From assembly GCF_014647675.1 (NCBI RefSeq), contig NZ_BMPQ01000011.1, positions 124,001 through 188,000 of the forward strand: a stretch of DNA of 64,000 bases, written 5' to 3'. A program made the position numbers and the translations under genes. Under the pieces are notes generated by a model. The model saw nothing but the letters and a program-made list of their open reading frames with translations, searched no databases and was not told the DNA's origin. Shown piece after piece: positions 42,888 through 51,011 of this stretch. Each line of letters opens with the position of its first letter. Positions within the stretch are counted from its first letter, which is position 1. Source of the DNA: Streptomyces flaveus. Its GTDB lineage: Bacteria; Actinomycetota; Actinomycetes; Streptomycetales; Streptomycetaceae.

Positions 42888-44240
42888 TCACCGGTAGTTC
42901 TTGGCGACTTCCTCGGCGAGCTTCTGGCCGTCGTTGAGGGCCTTGTCCACGCTGGTCTTTCCGGCGATGGCCGCGGAGATCTCCTGGGTCACCTTCGTGC
43001 CCAGGTCCTGGAACTCGGGGACGGCCACGAACTGGATCCCCACCGTCGGCCTGGGCTGCACACCCGGGTCGGACGGGTTGGCCTGCTGGATGGACTGCAG
43101 AGTGACGTCACCGAAGCCTGAGGAGGCCTTCGCGTACTCGGGGAGCGCATAGGTGCTGGCCCGCTTGCCGGCCGGGACGCGCGGCCAGCCGAGCTTCTCG
43201 CCGACCAACTTCTCGTACTTCTTGCTGGAGGCCCACAGCATGAACTTCGAGGCCGCATCCGCCTTCTTGGTGGTCTTGGGCATGGCCCACGCCCAGGCCC
43301 ACAGCCAGCCGCTGTTGGCGGTCTCGACGGTCGGGGCGTACGCGTAGCCGACCTTGCCGGCCACCTTGCTGGTCTTGGGGTCCTCCAACGACCCGGCCGC
43401 ACTGGTCGCGTCGTACCACATCGCGACCTTGCCCTGACTCATCGCGTTCAGACACTCGGTGAACCCGGCCTGCGGGGCGCCCGCCTCACCGTGCTTCTTC
43501 ACCAGGTCGACGTAGAAGTTCGTCGCCTCCTTGAACTTCGGGCTGTTGACCTGCGCCTTCCAGTCCTCGGTGAACCAGGTGCCGCCGAAGGTGTTGACCA
43601 TGGACGTCAGCGGGGCCCCCAGCTCGCCCCAGCCGGCCAGGCCGCGCAGGCAGATGCCCTTCATGCCCGGACGGGCGCCGTCCACCTTGGCCGCGATGTC
43701 GGCGACCTGCTGCCAGGTCGGACGCTCGGGCACCGTGATGCCCTTCTCCTTCATGACGTCCTTGTTGTACATGAGGAAGGAGGATTCGCCGTAGAACGGC
43801 AGTGCGTACAGCTTGCCGTCCTCACCGGACAGCGACTTGACCATCGGCTTGAGCAGATCGGCCTTGTCGAAGCTCTTGTCCTTGTCGGCGTAGGAGTCCA
43901 GCTCCTGCAGCCAGCCGTTCTGCTCCCAGATGGGCACCTCGTAGGCGCCGATGGTGGCGACGTCGTACTGGCCGGCCTGGGTGGCGATGTCCTGGGTGAC
44001 TTTGTCGCGCAGCTCGTTCTCCGGAAGGATCGTGAAGTTCACCTTGATCCCGGTGTCCTTGGTGAACGTGCTCTTCGTCAGCTTCGCGATGTCTTCCATC
44101 TGCGGATTGCCGACCATCAGCACGTTGATGCTCTCGCCGTCACCCCCGCCGGTGCCGCCGCCTCCGGCACCGGCACATCCGGCGAGCAGGAGAGCGGTGG
44201 CGGTGGCGCCTGCGATGAGGGCATGTCTGGTCGATGGCAT
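42888..44240 (-). CDS. Polyol ABC transporter substrate-binding lipoprotein (SmoE-like)
   Basis: 450 residues from ATG 44240; an upstream in-frame start lacks signal-peptide sense. The signal peptide ends in lipobox LAGC followed by a Gly-rich linker. The mature protein has the features of sorbitol/mannitol binding proteins: LPENELRDKVTQDIATQAGQ, YDVATIGAYEVPIWEQNGWL, and later FGGTWFTEDWKAQVNSPKFK and SGWLWAWAWAMPK. It is the first gene of a six-gene leftward operon, with a probable promoter at 44326-44355. Confidence 0.92.
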   Translation of the reverse strand: MPSTRHALIAGATATALLLAGCAGAGGGGTGGGDGESINVLMVGNPQMEDIAKLTKSTFTKDTGIKVNFTILPENELRDKVTQDIATQAGQYDVATIGAYEVPIWEQNGWLQELDSYADKDKSFDKADLLKPMVKSLSGEDGKLYALPFYGESSFLMYNKDVMKEKGITVPERPTWQQVADIAAKVDGARPGMKGICLRGLAGWGELGAPLTSMVNTFGGTWFTEDWKAQVNSPKFKEATNFYVDLVKKHGEAGAPQAGFTECLNAMSQGKVAMWYDATSAAGSLEDPKTSKVAGKVGYAYAPTVETANSGWLWAWAWAMPKTTKKADAASKFMLWASSKKYEKLVGEKLGWPRVPAGKRASTYALPEYAKASSGFGDVTLQSIQQANPSDPGVQPRPTVGIQFVAVPEFQDLGTKVTQEISAAIAGKTSVDKALNDGQKLAEEVAKNYR

Positions 44241-44325
44241 GGCGAGGGTGCCTCTCGTGTGGTGGGTGCTGCGTGCCGTTGCGGCCGTCCCGGGGAGGTG
44301 GTCGGCGCGGAAGGTGTTGGCGAGC

Positions 44326-44355
44326 ATTGTTAGCAGAAGACTGCGGGCTTGTTAA
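44326..44355 (-). promoter_or_regulatory. Promoter and DeoR-type sites for the polyol operon
   Basis: On the minus strand TTAACA (44350-44355) and TAACAAT (44326-44332) are spaced by 17 bases, a good -35/-10 pair. On the plus strand the same places carry two TTGTTA direct repeats 22-23 bases apart, suitable for a DeoR-type repressor covering both promoter boxes. Confidence 0.6.
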
Positions 44356-44491
44356 CGCATCTTGCGATAAATTCTCGGCGGATCTATCGTCGAATCGGCC
44401 GCTGGAGGTGCGCACCACGAAGCGGCTGGCGGGCGATTGTCAGTGGCGGGTGTCACGCTGATGAGAAACAGGACCTGCGAAGGGAATCGCC

Positions 44492-45310
44492 GTGATCACC
44501 ACTGAACCCACTCCCGGCTCCCCCTGCTGGACCGACCTCGGTGCCCCCGACGTCCCGGCCGCCGCGGCCTTCTACAGCGCGGTGCTCGGCTGGGAGTACC
44601 AGTCCATGGGTGACGAGGGGGGCGGCATGGAAGGCGGGATGTTCCAGAAGGACGGCAAGACCGTCGCCGGGCTCGGCAAGCTCAGCGAGGAGGGTGCCCG
44701 TTCGGCCTGGATGATCTACTTCTGCGTCACCGACGCGGACGCCACGACCCAGGCTGTTCAGAACGCGGGCGGCACGGTGCGGGTGGCGCCGCGGGACCTC
44801 GACGACTGGGGGCGGATGGCGCAGTACAGCGACCCGCTCGGCGGCCAGTTCGCCGTCTGGCAGCCGGGCACGAACAAGGGCTTCGAGCTGGTGGAGGCGC
44901 CGGGCTCACTGTCCTGGACCGAGCTGTACACCAGCGACGCCACCTCCGCGAAGGAGTTCTACGGCGGTGTCTTCGGCTGGCAGTTCGGTGACATGGAAGT
45001 GCCGGGTGACGGGGGCACGTACTCCCTCATCACTCCGCCCGGGCTGCCCGAGGAGCGCATGTTCGGCGGCATGATGGAGCTCAGCAAGGAGGATCTCGCG
45101 CTGGCGAACGGCGTGCCGTACTGGCACCCGGTCTTCAACGTCACCGGCTGCGACGCGGCGGTCGCCAAGGTCACCGAGAACGGCGGCAGTGTGCAGATGG
45201 GGCCGGAGGACGTGGAGAGCGTAGGCCGCCTGGCCGTCTGCCTCGACCCGTCGAACGCGGACTTCGTCGTGCTCACTCCGGCGCCTCCGGCAACCCCGGC
45301 AGGGAGCTGA
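44492..45310 (+). CDS. Tandem VOC domain protein
   Basis: 272 residues from GTG 44492. It contains two VOC domains. The first is at residues ~12-128 (CWTDLGAPDVPAAAAFYSAV, then QYSDPLGGQFAVWQPG). The second is at ~135-260 (LSWTELYTSDATSAKEFYGG, YWHPVFNVTGCDAAVAKVTE, VCLDPSNADFVVLTP). It resembles the CFP-30B type glyoxalase/bleomycin-resistance group of actinobacteria. No substrate is known. It is divergent from the polyol operon, and a perfect 12-bp hairpin follows. Confidence 0.9.
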   Translation: MITTEPTPGSPCWTDLGAPDVPAAAAFYSAVLGWEYQSMGDEGGGMEGGMFQKDGKTVAGLGKLSEEGARSAWMIYFCVTDADATTQAVQNAGGTVRVAPRDLDDWGRMAQYSDPLGGQFAVWQPGTNKGFELVEAPGSLSWTELYTSDATSAKEFYGGVFGWQFGDMEVPGDGGTYSLITPPGLPEERMFGGMMELSKEDLALANGVPYWHPVFNVTGCDAAVAKVTENGGSVQMGPEDVESVGRLAVCLDPSNADFVVLTPAPPATPAGS

Positions 45311-45326
45311 GTCTCGCGAGCCGAAC

Positions 45327-45357
45327 GGTCCGGGCGGTCCTCAGTACCGCCCGGACC
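45327..45357 (+). terminator. Terminator of the tandem VOC gene
   Basis: GGTCCGGGCGGT and ACCGCCCGGACC form a perfect 12-bp stem with a 7-base loop, 17 bases after the stop. Confidence 0.85.
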
Positions 45358-45454
45358 GGATGCTGTCGCGCTCCGCGCGTAGTGCGGTACCAAAAGGTGC
45401 GGGCCGTCTATGGCTGGTCGCGCCCGCGCGGCGGAGCCGCATATCGAAACAGCC

Positions 45455-45497
45455 CCGCGCCCCTGAAAGGAAGGCCTGCGGCCTCCCAGGGGCGCGG
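45455..45497. repeat. Dispersed intergenic repeat hairpin, degenerate copy
   Basis: CCGCGCCCCTG and CAGGGGCGCGG form an 11-bp stem around a GC-rich loop containing GGAAGGCCTGCGGCC, the same loop sequence as in the hairpin at 8642-8685. The arms differ from that copy but remain complementary. Confidence 0.72.
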
Positions 45498-45598
45498 GGC
45501 AGCGCCGGACTTCGCCTGCTCCGCTTAGTTGGCGCGTACGCGGAGTGCCCGTCCTGCGGCCTGGATGTGCTGATTCTGGGCGCCCTTCATGGCTTTCG

Positions 45599-45617
45599 TT
45601 AGGTTAGGCTAACCTTT
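45599..45617 (+). promoter_or_regulatory. Iron box (IdeR/DmdR operator) of the siderophore operon
   Basis: TTAGGTTAGGCTAACCTTT matches the iron-box consensus at 17 of 19 bases. It lies five bases before the GTG start of the ATPase gene, so promoter and start are very close and the message may be leaderless. Confidence 0.92.
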
Positions 45618-45622
45618 GCGGC

Positions 45623-46480
45623 GTGCAAGCAGTCGAAGAGACCTCCACGGCCGTCGGTCCCCGCGGTCATGAACTGTCCGCCACGGGTGTCACCGTGGCG
45701 TACGACGGCGTCGACGTCGTACACGACGCATCGCTGACCCTGCGGCCCGGCGAAGTGACCGTGCTGGTCGGCCCGAACGGCAGTGGGAAGTCGACACTCC
45801 TGCGTACCCTCGCGCGGCTGCAGCGACCCCGGACCGCCACGCTCGTCATCGACGGCGCCGACGGCCTTGCGCTGACCCCGCGTGAGTTCTCCCGCCGCCT
45901 GGCTCTCCTGACACAGGGTCGCCCCACGCCCAGCGGGCTGACCGTGCGGGACGTCGTCGAGTTCGGCCGTTACCCGTACCGGGGCCGCTGGGGCAGGGCC
46001 GACCCGGACGGCCCGGCCGCGGTGGAGCGCGCACTGGCCATGACGGGCGTCGCGGAACTCGCCGGGCGCGGCGTCGAGCACCTCTCCGGAGGGCAGCTCC
46101 AGCGCGTATGGCTCGCCGGCTGCCTCGCCCAGGAGACCGGCGTACTCCTCCTCGACGAGCCGACAACCTATCTCGACCTGCGCTACCAGGTCGAACTCCT
46201 CGACCTCATACGCGACTTGGCGGACGACCACGGGATAGCGGTGGGCGCCGTCCTGCACGACCTGGACCAGGCCGCGGCCCTCGCCGACCGCATCGTCCTC
46301 CTCGACGAGGGACGGATCATCGCGGACGGCCGCCCCGACGACGTACTGACGGCGGAGCGGCTGACCGCCACCTACGGCATTCGTATCGAAGTCGGCACCG
46401 ACCCCATGACGGGCCTGTTGCGCACCCGCGCGATCGGCCGGCACCACTCGAGAAGCGAAAGGCTCAACACCACCCCATGA
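45623..46480 (+). CDS. Fe-siderophore ABC transporter ATPase
   Basis: 285 residues from GTG 45623, with no ribosome site and an iron box just upstream. It has all ABC ATPase motifs: Walker A VGPNGSGKST, signature LSGGQLQRVWLA, Walker B VLLLDEPTTYLDL and the switch His in AVLHDLDQAAALADR. The FecE/FepC-like form (RRLALLTQGRPTPSGLTVRD) indicates uptake of ferric siderophores. It is coupled by ATGA to the binding-protein gene. Its N-terminal tail of about 18 residues is variable. Confidence 0.93.
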   Translation: MQAVEETSTAVGPRGHELSATGVTVAYDGVDVVHDASLTLRPGEVTVLVGPNGSGKSTLLRTLARLQRPRTATLVIDGADGLALTPREFSRRLALLTQGRPTPSGLTVRDVVEFGRYPYRGRWGRADPDGPAAVERALAMTGVAELAGRGVEHLSGGQLQRVWLAGCLAQETGVLLLDEPTTYLDLRYQVELLDLIRDLADDHGIAVGAVLHDLDQAAALADRIVLLDEGRIIADGRPDDVLTAERLTATYGIRIEVGTDPMTGLLRTRAIGRHHSRSERLNTTP

Positions 46481-47463
46481 GACGCCTCCTGATGACCGCG
46501 GCAGCCGCCACCGCCGCGGCGCTCACCATGACTGCCTGCGGGACCACGGAGCCCGCCGCCGACGACGCCGAGGCGAAGCCGTCCGCCGAGGCCATCAGCC
46601 TCACCGACGCCTCCGGCGCGAAGGTCGAACTCGACGGACCCGCCAAGAAGGTCGTCGCGACCGAGTGGAACGAGGTCGAGTACCTGATATCGCTGGGCGT
46701 CGACCCCGTGGGCGTCGCCGACGTCAAGGGCTACAAGATCTGGGACAGCGCGGTCCCCCTCAAGAACGAGCCCAAGGACATCGGCGTACGCGGCGAGCCG
46801 AGCATGGACACCATCGCCGGCCTGAAGCCCGACCTCATCGTCGCCAGCAGCGACCTGCCACCGGCCGCCGTGAAGCAGATGCGCGACATCGCCCCGGTCC
46901 TGCAGATCAAGTCCGCCGACGCCGCCGACCCCATCGGACAGATGAACAAGAACCTCGACGTCATCGCCGAGGCCACCGGCACCACTGAGCAGGCCGAGAA
47001 GCTCAAGACGGACTTCCAGGCGAAGATCGCCGAGGGCAAGAAGGCCCTCGCCGACGCCGGTCTCGCCGGCGCCGACTATGCCTTCGCGGACGGTTACCTC
47101 GTCTCCAACCAGGTCACGATCCGCCCGTTCACCAGCGGCTCGCTCATCGGGGCGGTCAACGAGGAGATCGGGCTGAAGAACGCCTGGACGGTCAAGGGCG
47201 ACAAGGACTACGGGCTCGGCTCCACCGACGTCGAGGGCCTCACCAAGCTCGGCGACGACGTGCAGTTCGCGTACATCGGCAACGACGGCGACAAGACCAG
47301 CACCCCCTTCAGCGGTGCTCTGGCCAAGGACAAGGTGTGGACGTCGCTGCCGTTCGTGGAGAAGGGCAATGCGCACCGGCTGCCCGACGGCATCTGGATG
47401 TTCGGCGGTACCGGATCGATGGGGGCGTACATCGACGCCGTCGTCGCCGCGCTGACGAAGTAG
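46477..47463 (+). CDS. Fe-siderophore binding lipoprotein
   Basis: 328 residues from ATG 46477, coupled to the ATPase gene. The lipobox is TMTAC near residue 20. The periplasmic-binding-protein-2 (FecB) fold follows with KKVVATEWNEVEYLISLGVD, GVRGEPSMDTIAGLKPDLIV, ASSDLPPAAVKQMRDIAPVL and a C-terminal NAHRLPDGIWMFGGTGSM. It captures an iron-loaded siderophore outside the membrane. The iron box before the operon implies induction by iron limitation. Confidence 0.93.
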   Translation: MRRLLMTAAAATAAALTMTACGTTEPAADDAEAKPSAEAISLTDASGAKVELDGPAKKVVATEWNEVEYLISLGVDPVGVADVKGYKIWDSAVPLKNEPKDIGVRGEPSMDTIAGLKPDLIVASSDLPPAAVKQMRDIAPVLQIKSADAADPIGQMNKNLDVIAEATGTTEQAEKLKTDFQAKIAEGKKALADAGLAGADYAFADGYLVSNQVTIRPFTSGSLIGAVNEEIGLKNAWTVKGDKDYGLGSTDVEGLTKLGDDVQFAYIGNDGDKTSTPFSGALAKDKVWTSLPFVEKGNAHRLPDGIWMFGGTGSMGAYIDAVVAALTK

Positions 47464-47470
47464 CAACACC

Positions 47471-49546
47471 ATGGTTGTGACCGCACCCGTACCCCCCGCC
47501 ACCCGCCCGTCCGAGGCCAAGTCCCGGATGGGCGCGGCCGCGGTGACGGCCGTGCTGGCCCTGCTGGTGGCGGCCCTCGCGGTCCTGGACATCACGCAGG
47601 GCACGGCGGCGGTCGGCGCGTCCGAGGTCTGGAAGGCGTTCACCGGCCGGGCCGAGCCGGGTGACGCGTCCGTCGTGATCGCCTCCCGGCTGCCGCGCAT
47701 GACCGCCGGGCTGCTCGTCGGGATCACGCTCGCGATGGCGGGCACCGCCCTGCAGAAGGTCAGCCGCAATGTGCTCGCCTCGCCCGACACCCTCGCGGTC
47801 AACGCGGGCTCCTACCTGGCTCTCGGCGTCGTCTCCGTCACCGGGGTCTCGCTGCCGCTGCTCGCCTCCTCAAGTGCCGCGTTCGTCGGCGGACTCGGGG
47901 CGGCGGCCGTGGTGCTCGGGCTTTCCGGACTGGGCGCGGGCACCGTCCGGCTCGTACTCGCCGGCAGTGCCCTCGCCCTCGGCCTGACCGCCCTCACCGA
48001 GGGACTGCTCCTGCTGTTCCCGCAGGAGACACAAGGCCTCTATCGGTGGTACCAGGGCAGCATCTCCCAGAACGGCTTCGACGGCGTGCTGCAGATGGCG
48101 CCGATCGGGCTGGTCGGTCTCGTCGGGCTTCTGCTGCTCGCGCGACGGGTCGACGCGCTCGCTCTCGGCGACGATGCCGCCCGTGGGCTTGGCGTCCCCG
48201 TCCGGGCCACCCGGATCACGGGCGTCGTCCTCGCGGCGCTGCTCTCCGCGGCAGCCGTCACCCTCGCCGGGCCGATCGGCTTCGTCGGCCTGTGCGCGCC
48301 TGCCTTCGTCCGCCCCCTCGTCCGCAGGATCCGCGGGCTCTCACGGACACGTACGAGCCTCCCGGTCGTGGGCCTCACCGGTGCGGCGCTGGTCCTCGGC
48401 TCGGACGTACTGCTGCGCGCCATCGTGCCCGCGGACGTGGCCGTCGCCGTACCGACCGGCGTCGTCACCAGCCTCGTCGGCGCCGTCTTCCTGATCGTGA
48501 TGGCCACACGGGTCCGGGACACCGCCGGTGCGGCCGCGCAGGACGGGCTGCGTATCAGGAGCCGGGCCGTGTTCCTCACCACCACGGGCGTACTGGTGGC
48601 CGTGCTCGTCGGCGTGACGATCGCCGCCGTGCTCCTTGGCGACAGCAAGCTGCTGCTGGGCGACGTGGCGAACTGGGCGCAGGGGCGAGCGGGCCAGACC
48701 ATCAGCTTCGTACTCGACACCCGGGTGCCCCGCGTGCTCGCGGCGCTCCTCGCGGGCGCGGCACTCGCCCTGGCCGGGACGCTCGTCCAGGCCGTGACCC
48801 GCAACCCGCTCGCCGACCCCGGCATCCTGGGGGTTTCCGGAGGGGCCGCGCTCGGGGCCGTGCTTCTCGTGACGACGGTGTCCTCCGTCGGGTCGTGGGG
48901 TGTGGCCGGGGCGGCGTTCGCGGGCGCCGCGGTCAGTTCTGTCCTCGTTTTTGGGCTTGCTGCGCGGGGCGGGTTCCAGCAGAACCGGCTCGTCCTGGTC
49001 GGCTTCGGTGTCGCCACCGCGGCGTCCGCGCTGATCAGCCTGCTGATCATCCTCACCGACCCGTTCAACGCGACCTTGGCGCTGACCTGGCTGTCGGGCT
49101 CCACCTACGGGCGGACCGGGCCCGACGTGGTGCCCCTCGCGGCCGTACTCGCCGTGGGCCTCCTCGTCGCCTGCCTGCGGCGCACCGAACTCGACCTCGT
49201 GTCGCTCGACGAGGACACCCCGAGGCTGCTGGGGCTCGGACTGGCACGGGGACGCCTCGGCTTCCTCACGCTGGCCGTCCTGCTCAGCGCCACCGCCGTG
49301 GCCGCCGCGGGCACGATCGGCTTCGTGGGACTGGTGGCACCGCACGCGGCCAGGGCCCTGGTGGGTCGGCAGCACGTGAGGGTGGTGCCGGTCGCGGTGC
49401 TGCTCGGCGCGACGCTTGTGTGTACGGCGGACCTGGTGGGCCGTACGGTCATTGCGCCGGCCCAGCTTGGCGCCGGCCTGATGACGGCTGTGATCGGCAC
49501 GCCGTACTTCCTTTACCTGCTGGTGCGTTCGCGCTCCGCTGGGTGA
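47471..49546 (+). CDS. Fe-siderophore permease, fused double FecCD protein
   Basis: 691 residues, about twice the size of a single FecC/FecD permease. Two homologous halves are seen. Half 1 (about 30-345) has SRLPRMTAGLLVGITLAMAG, ALQKVSRNVLASPDTLAVNA and FVGLCAPAFVRPLVRRI. Half 2 (about 365-691) has DTRVPRVLAALLAGAALALA, LVQAVTRNPLADPGILGVSG and FVGLVAPHAARALVG. FhuB has the same fused layout. The protein forms the whole channel, and the operon therefore needs only one permease gene. Confidence 0.94.
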   Translation: MVVTAPVPPATRPSEAKSRMGAAAVTAVLALLVAALAVLDITQGTAAVGASEVWKAFTGRAEPGDASVVIASRLPRMTAGLLVGITLAMAGTALQKVSRNVLASPDTLAVNAGSYLALGVVSVTGVSLPLLASSSAAFVGGLGAAAVVLGLSGLGAGTVRLVLAGSALALGLTALTEGLLLLFPQETQGLYRWYQGSISQNGFDGVLQMAPIGLVGLVGLLLLARRVDALALGDDAARGLGVPVRATRITGVVLAALLSAAAVTLAGPIGFVGLCAPAFVRPLVRRIRGLSRTRTSLPVVGLTGAALVLGSDVLLRAIVPADVAVAVPTGVVTSLVGAVFLIVMATRVRDTAGAAAQDGLRIRSRAVFLTTTGVLVAVLVGVTIAAVLLGDSKLLLGDVANWAQGRAGQTISFVLDTRVPRVLAALLAGAALALAGTLVQAVTRNPLADPGILGVSGGAALGAVLLVTTVSSVGSWGVAGAAFAGAAVSSVLVFGLAARGGFQQNRLVLVGFGVATAASALISLLIILTDPFNATLALTWLSGSTYGRTGPDVVPLAAVLAVGLLVACLRRTELDLVSLDEDTPRLLGLGLARGRLGFLTLAVLLSATAVAAAGTIGFVGLVAPHAARALVGRQHVRVVPVAVLLGATLVCTADLVGRTVIAPAQLGAGLMTAVIGTPYFLYLLVRSRSAG

Positions 49547-49575
49547 GGCGGGTTTTGAGCTGCGGGTGTGTGGGT

Positions 49576-49604
49576 GGCTGGTCGCGCAGTTCCCCGCGCC
49601 CCTT
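49576..49604 (+). repeat. Dispersed intergenic repeat, exact second copy
   Basis: Exact match over 29 bases to 8623-8651. Here it runs into the GGGT tract in place of the Ala-ala-like CTTAAAGG hairpin arm seen at 8.6 kb. Confidence 0.78.
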
Positions 49605-49624
49605 GGGTGGGTGGGTGGGTGGGT
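49605..49624 (+). repeat. (GGGT)5 tract, possible G-quadruplex
   Basis: Five tandem GGGT units, directly after the dispersed repeat and 59 bases past the permease stop. Four G3 runs with one-base loops satisfy the strongest G-quadruplex pattern. Confidence 0.75.
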
Positions 49625-49636
49625 CGGGGCCGCGGT

Positions 49637-49738
49637 CCGGTGCGTCAGCCCGTCGCAGGGCGGGCATACGGCTCTGGGCTGGTACAGGGTGCGGGTTCTC
49701 CGAGACCGGAGCTAAGCGACGGGCATACGACGCACCGG
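49637..49738. repeat. Long inverted repeat with 59-base centre
   Basis: Left arm CCGGTGCGTC-A-GCCCGTCGC (49637-49656) pairs with right arm GCGACGGGC-ATAC-GACGCACCGG (49716-49738). Nineteen bases are complementary. CGGGCATACG also occurs twice within the element. Confidence 0.7.
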
Positions 49739-49888
49739 CCCACGACCCCTCCCGCCGGTGGGAGGGCGCGGGTGGGTGGTGGCTTAGGGGCGCGGTACCG
49801 CACCGGACTTCGCCGGAGCCGCTTAGGATCCGGAGCCCATCCGTGTGCCCGCGTGAGAGCAGCGGGCCCTCAGTGAACAGGAATCCTC

Positions 49889-50992
49889 GTGATCTCCGCC
49901 GTCGTCATGTCCGAACCCCACGCACCGCTCGAACTCCGTTCCTTCGCCCGTCCCGAACTGGAGCCGGGCGCGATCCTGCTGCGGACCCTTGGAAGCGAGG
50001 TGTGCGGTACGGACGGGCATCTGTGGAAGGGGCAGCTCGCGGGTGTGCCGTACCCGATCATTCCCGGACACGTCAGTGTGGGGCGGATCAGCGCGCTGGG
50101 GCCGGGGGAGGCCCCGAGGGACGTGGACGGAGTTCCGCTGCGGGTCGGGCAGACCGTGACGTTCCTCGATGTGTACGGGACCTGCGGGCGCTGCTGGTAC
50201 TGCACCGTCGGCCACGCCACCACCCGCTGCCCGGAGCGGAAGGTGTACGGGGTCACCCTCTCGGCCAGCGACGGACTGCTGGGCGGCTGGGCGGAGTACA
50301 TCCACCTGAAGCCGGGCGTCCATGTGATCCCGTTGCCCGACGAACTGGACTGGCGGGCGTTCCTCTCCGGAGGCTGTGGCATGCCCACCGCGCTGCACGC
50401 CGTGACGCTCGGCGAGATCGCCTTCGGCGACACGGTCGTGGTCCAGGGCGCGGGTCCCGTCGGCCTGTGCGCCGCCGTTCTCGCCCAACTGCGCGGCGCC
50501 GGCCGGGTGATCGTCGTCGGGGGGCCCGAGGCCAGACTGGCCGCGGCGACACGGTTCGGCGCCGACACCGTCATCGACATCGGCAGCACCACGCCCGAGG
50601 AACGGATAGCGGCAGTCCGGGAAGCGACCGCGGGACGCGGCGCGGACGTCACGATCGAGGCGACCGGTGTGCCCTCGGCGGTACCCGAGGGCATGCGGCT
50701 CACCCGGGACGCCGGGCGATACGTGATCGTGGGCCAGTACACCGACGCCGGTGAGACGACCTTCAATCCGCATCTCGACCTGAACCAGAAGCACTTGGAC
50801 ATCCGCGGCTGCTGGGGCAGCGACGTGGGACACGTGTACCGGGCGGTCCAGGTCATGGCCCGGTACGGGCGGATCTTCCCGTGGACCGACCTCATCACCA
50901 GGGAGTACGGCCTCGCCGAAGCACAGGCCGCGTTGGAGGACGTCGCGGCCCAGCGCGTGGTGAAGGCGCTCATCGTGCCGCGGCAGACGTGA
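49889..50992 (+). CDS. Zinc-binding dehydrogenase (medium-chain family)
   Basis: 367 residues from GTG 49889. It has the MDR layout: EVCGTDGHLWKGQL (catalytic Cys), PGHVSVGRISALG, a structural-zinc region CGRCWYCTVGHATTRC, then the nucleotide-binding VVVQGAGPVGLCAAVLAQLR. The usual G-H-E of the catalytic site is G-H-V here, so metal binding may differ. The middle GGCGMPTALHAVTLGE and the final segment PHLDLNQKHLDIRGCWGSD point to a subgroup with unknown alcohol or polyol substrate. It is convergent with PPK2. Confidence 0.88.
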   Translation: MISAVVMSEPHAPLELRSFARPELEPGAILLRTLGSEVCGTDGHLWKGQLAGVPYPIIPGHVSVGRISALGPGEAPRDVDGVPLRVGQTVTFLDVYGTCGRCWYCTVGHATTRCPERKVYGVTLSASDGLLGGWAEYIHLKPGVHVIPLPDELDWRAFLSGGCGMPTALHAVTLGEIAFGDTVVVQGAGPVGLCAAVLAQLRGAGRVIVVGGPEARLAAATRFGADTVIDIGSTTPEERIAAVREATAGRGADVTIEATGVPSAVPEGMRLTRDAGRYVIVGQYTDAGETTFNPHLDLNQKHLDIRGCWGSDVGHVYRAVQVMARYGRIFPWTDLITREYGLAEAQAALEDVAAQRVVKALIVPRQT

Positions 50993-51011
50993 GTCTGTGC
51001 GTCACAGACTC
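50991..51011. terminator. Shared terminator hairpin of convergent genes
   Basis: GAGTCTGTG-CGT-CACAGACTC is a perfect 9-bp stem with a 3-base loop. It contains part of the stop codon of the dehydrogenase and the stop of PPK2, so both genes end inside the same hairpin. Confidence 0.8.

Larger units (their letters stand above)
45311..45622. other. Intergenic region with two hairpins and an iron box
   Basis: 312 bases without a gene. In order: the terminator hairpin of the VOC gene, a degenerate dispersed-repeat hairpin, and the iron box that abuts the siderophore operon. Confidence 0.7.
49547..49888. other. Intergenic region rich in repeats and structure
   Basis: 342 bases without a gene. It holds dispersed repeat copy 3 (49576-49604), a (GGGT)5 tract (49605-49624), a long inverted repeat (49637-49738) and a further GC-rich palindromic stretch (49743-49830) that shares CGGACTTCGCC with the 45.5-kb region. 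Confidence 0.6.
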
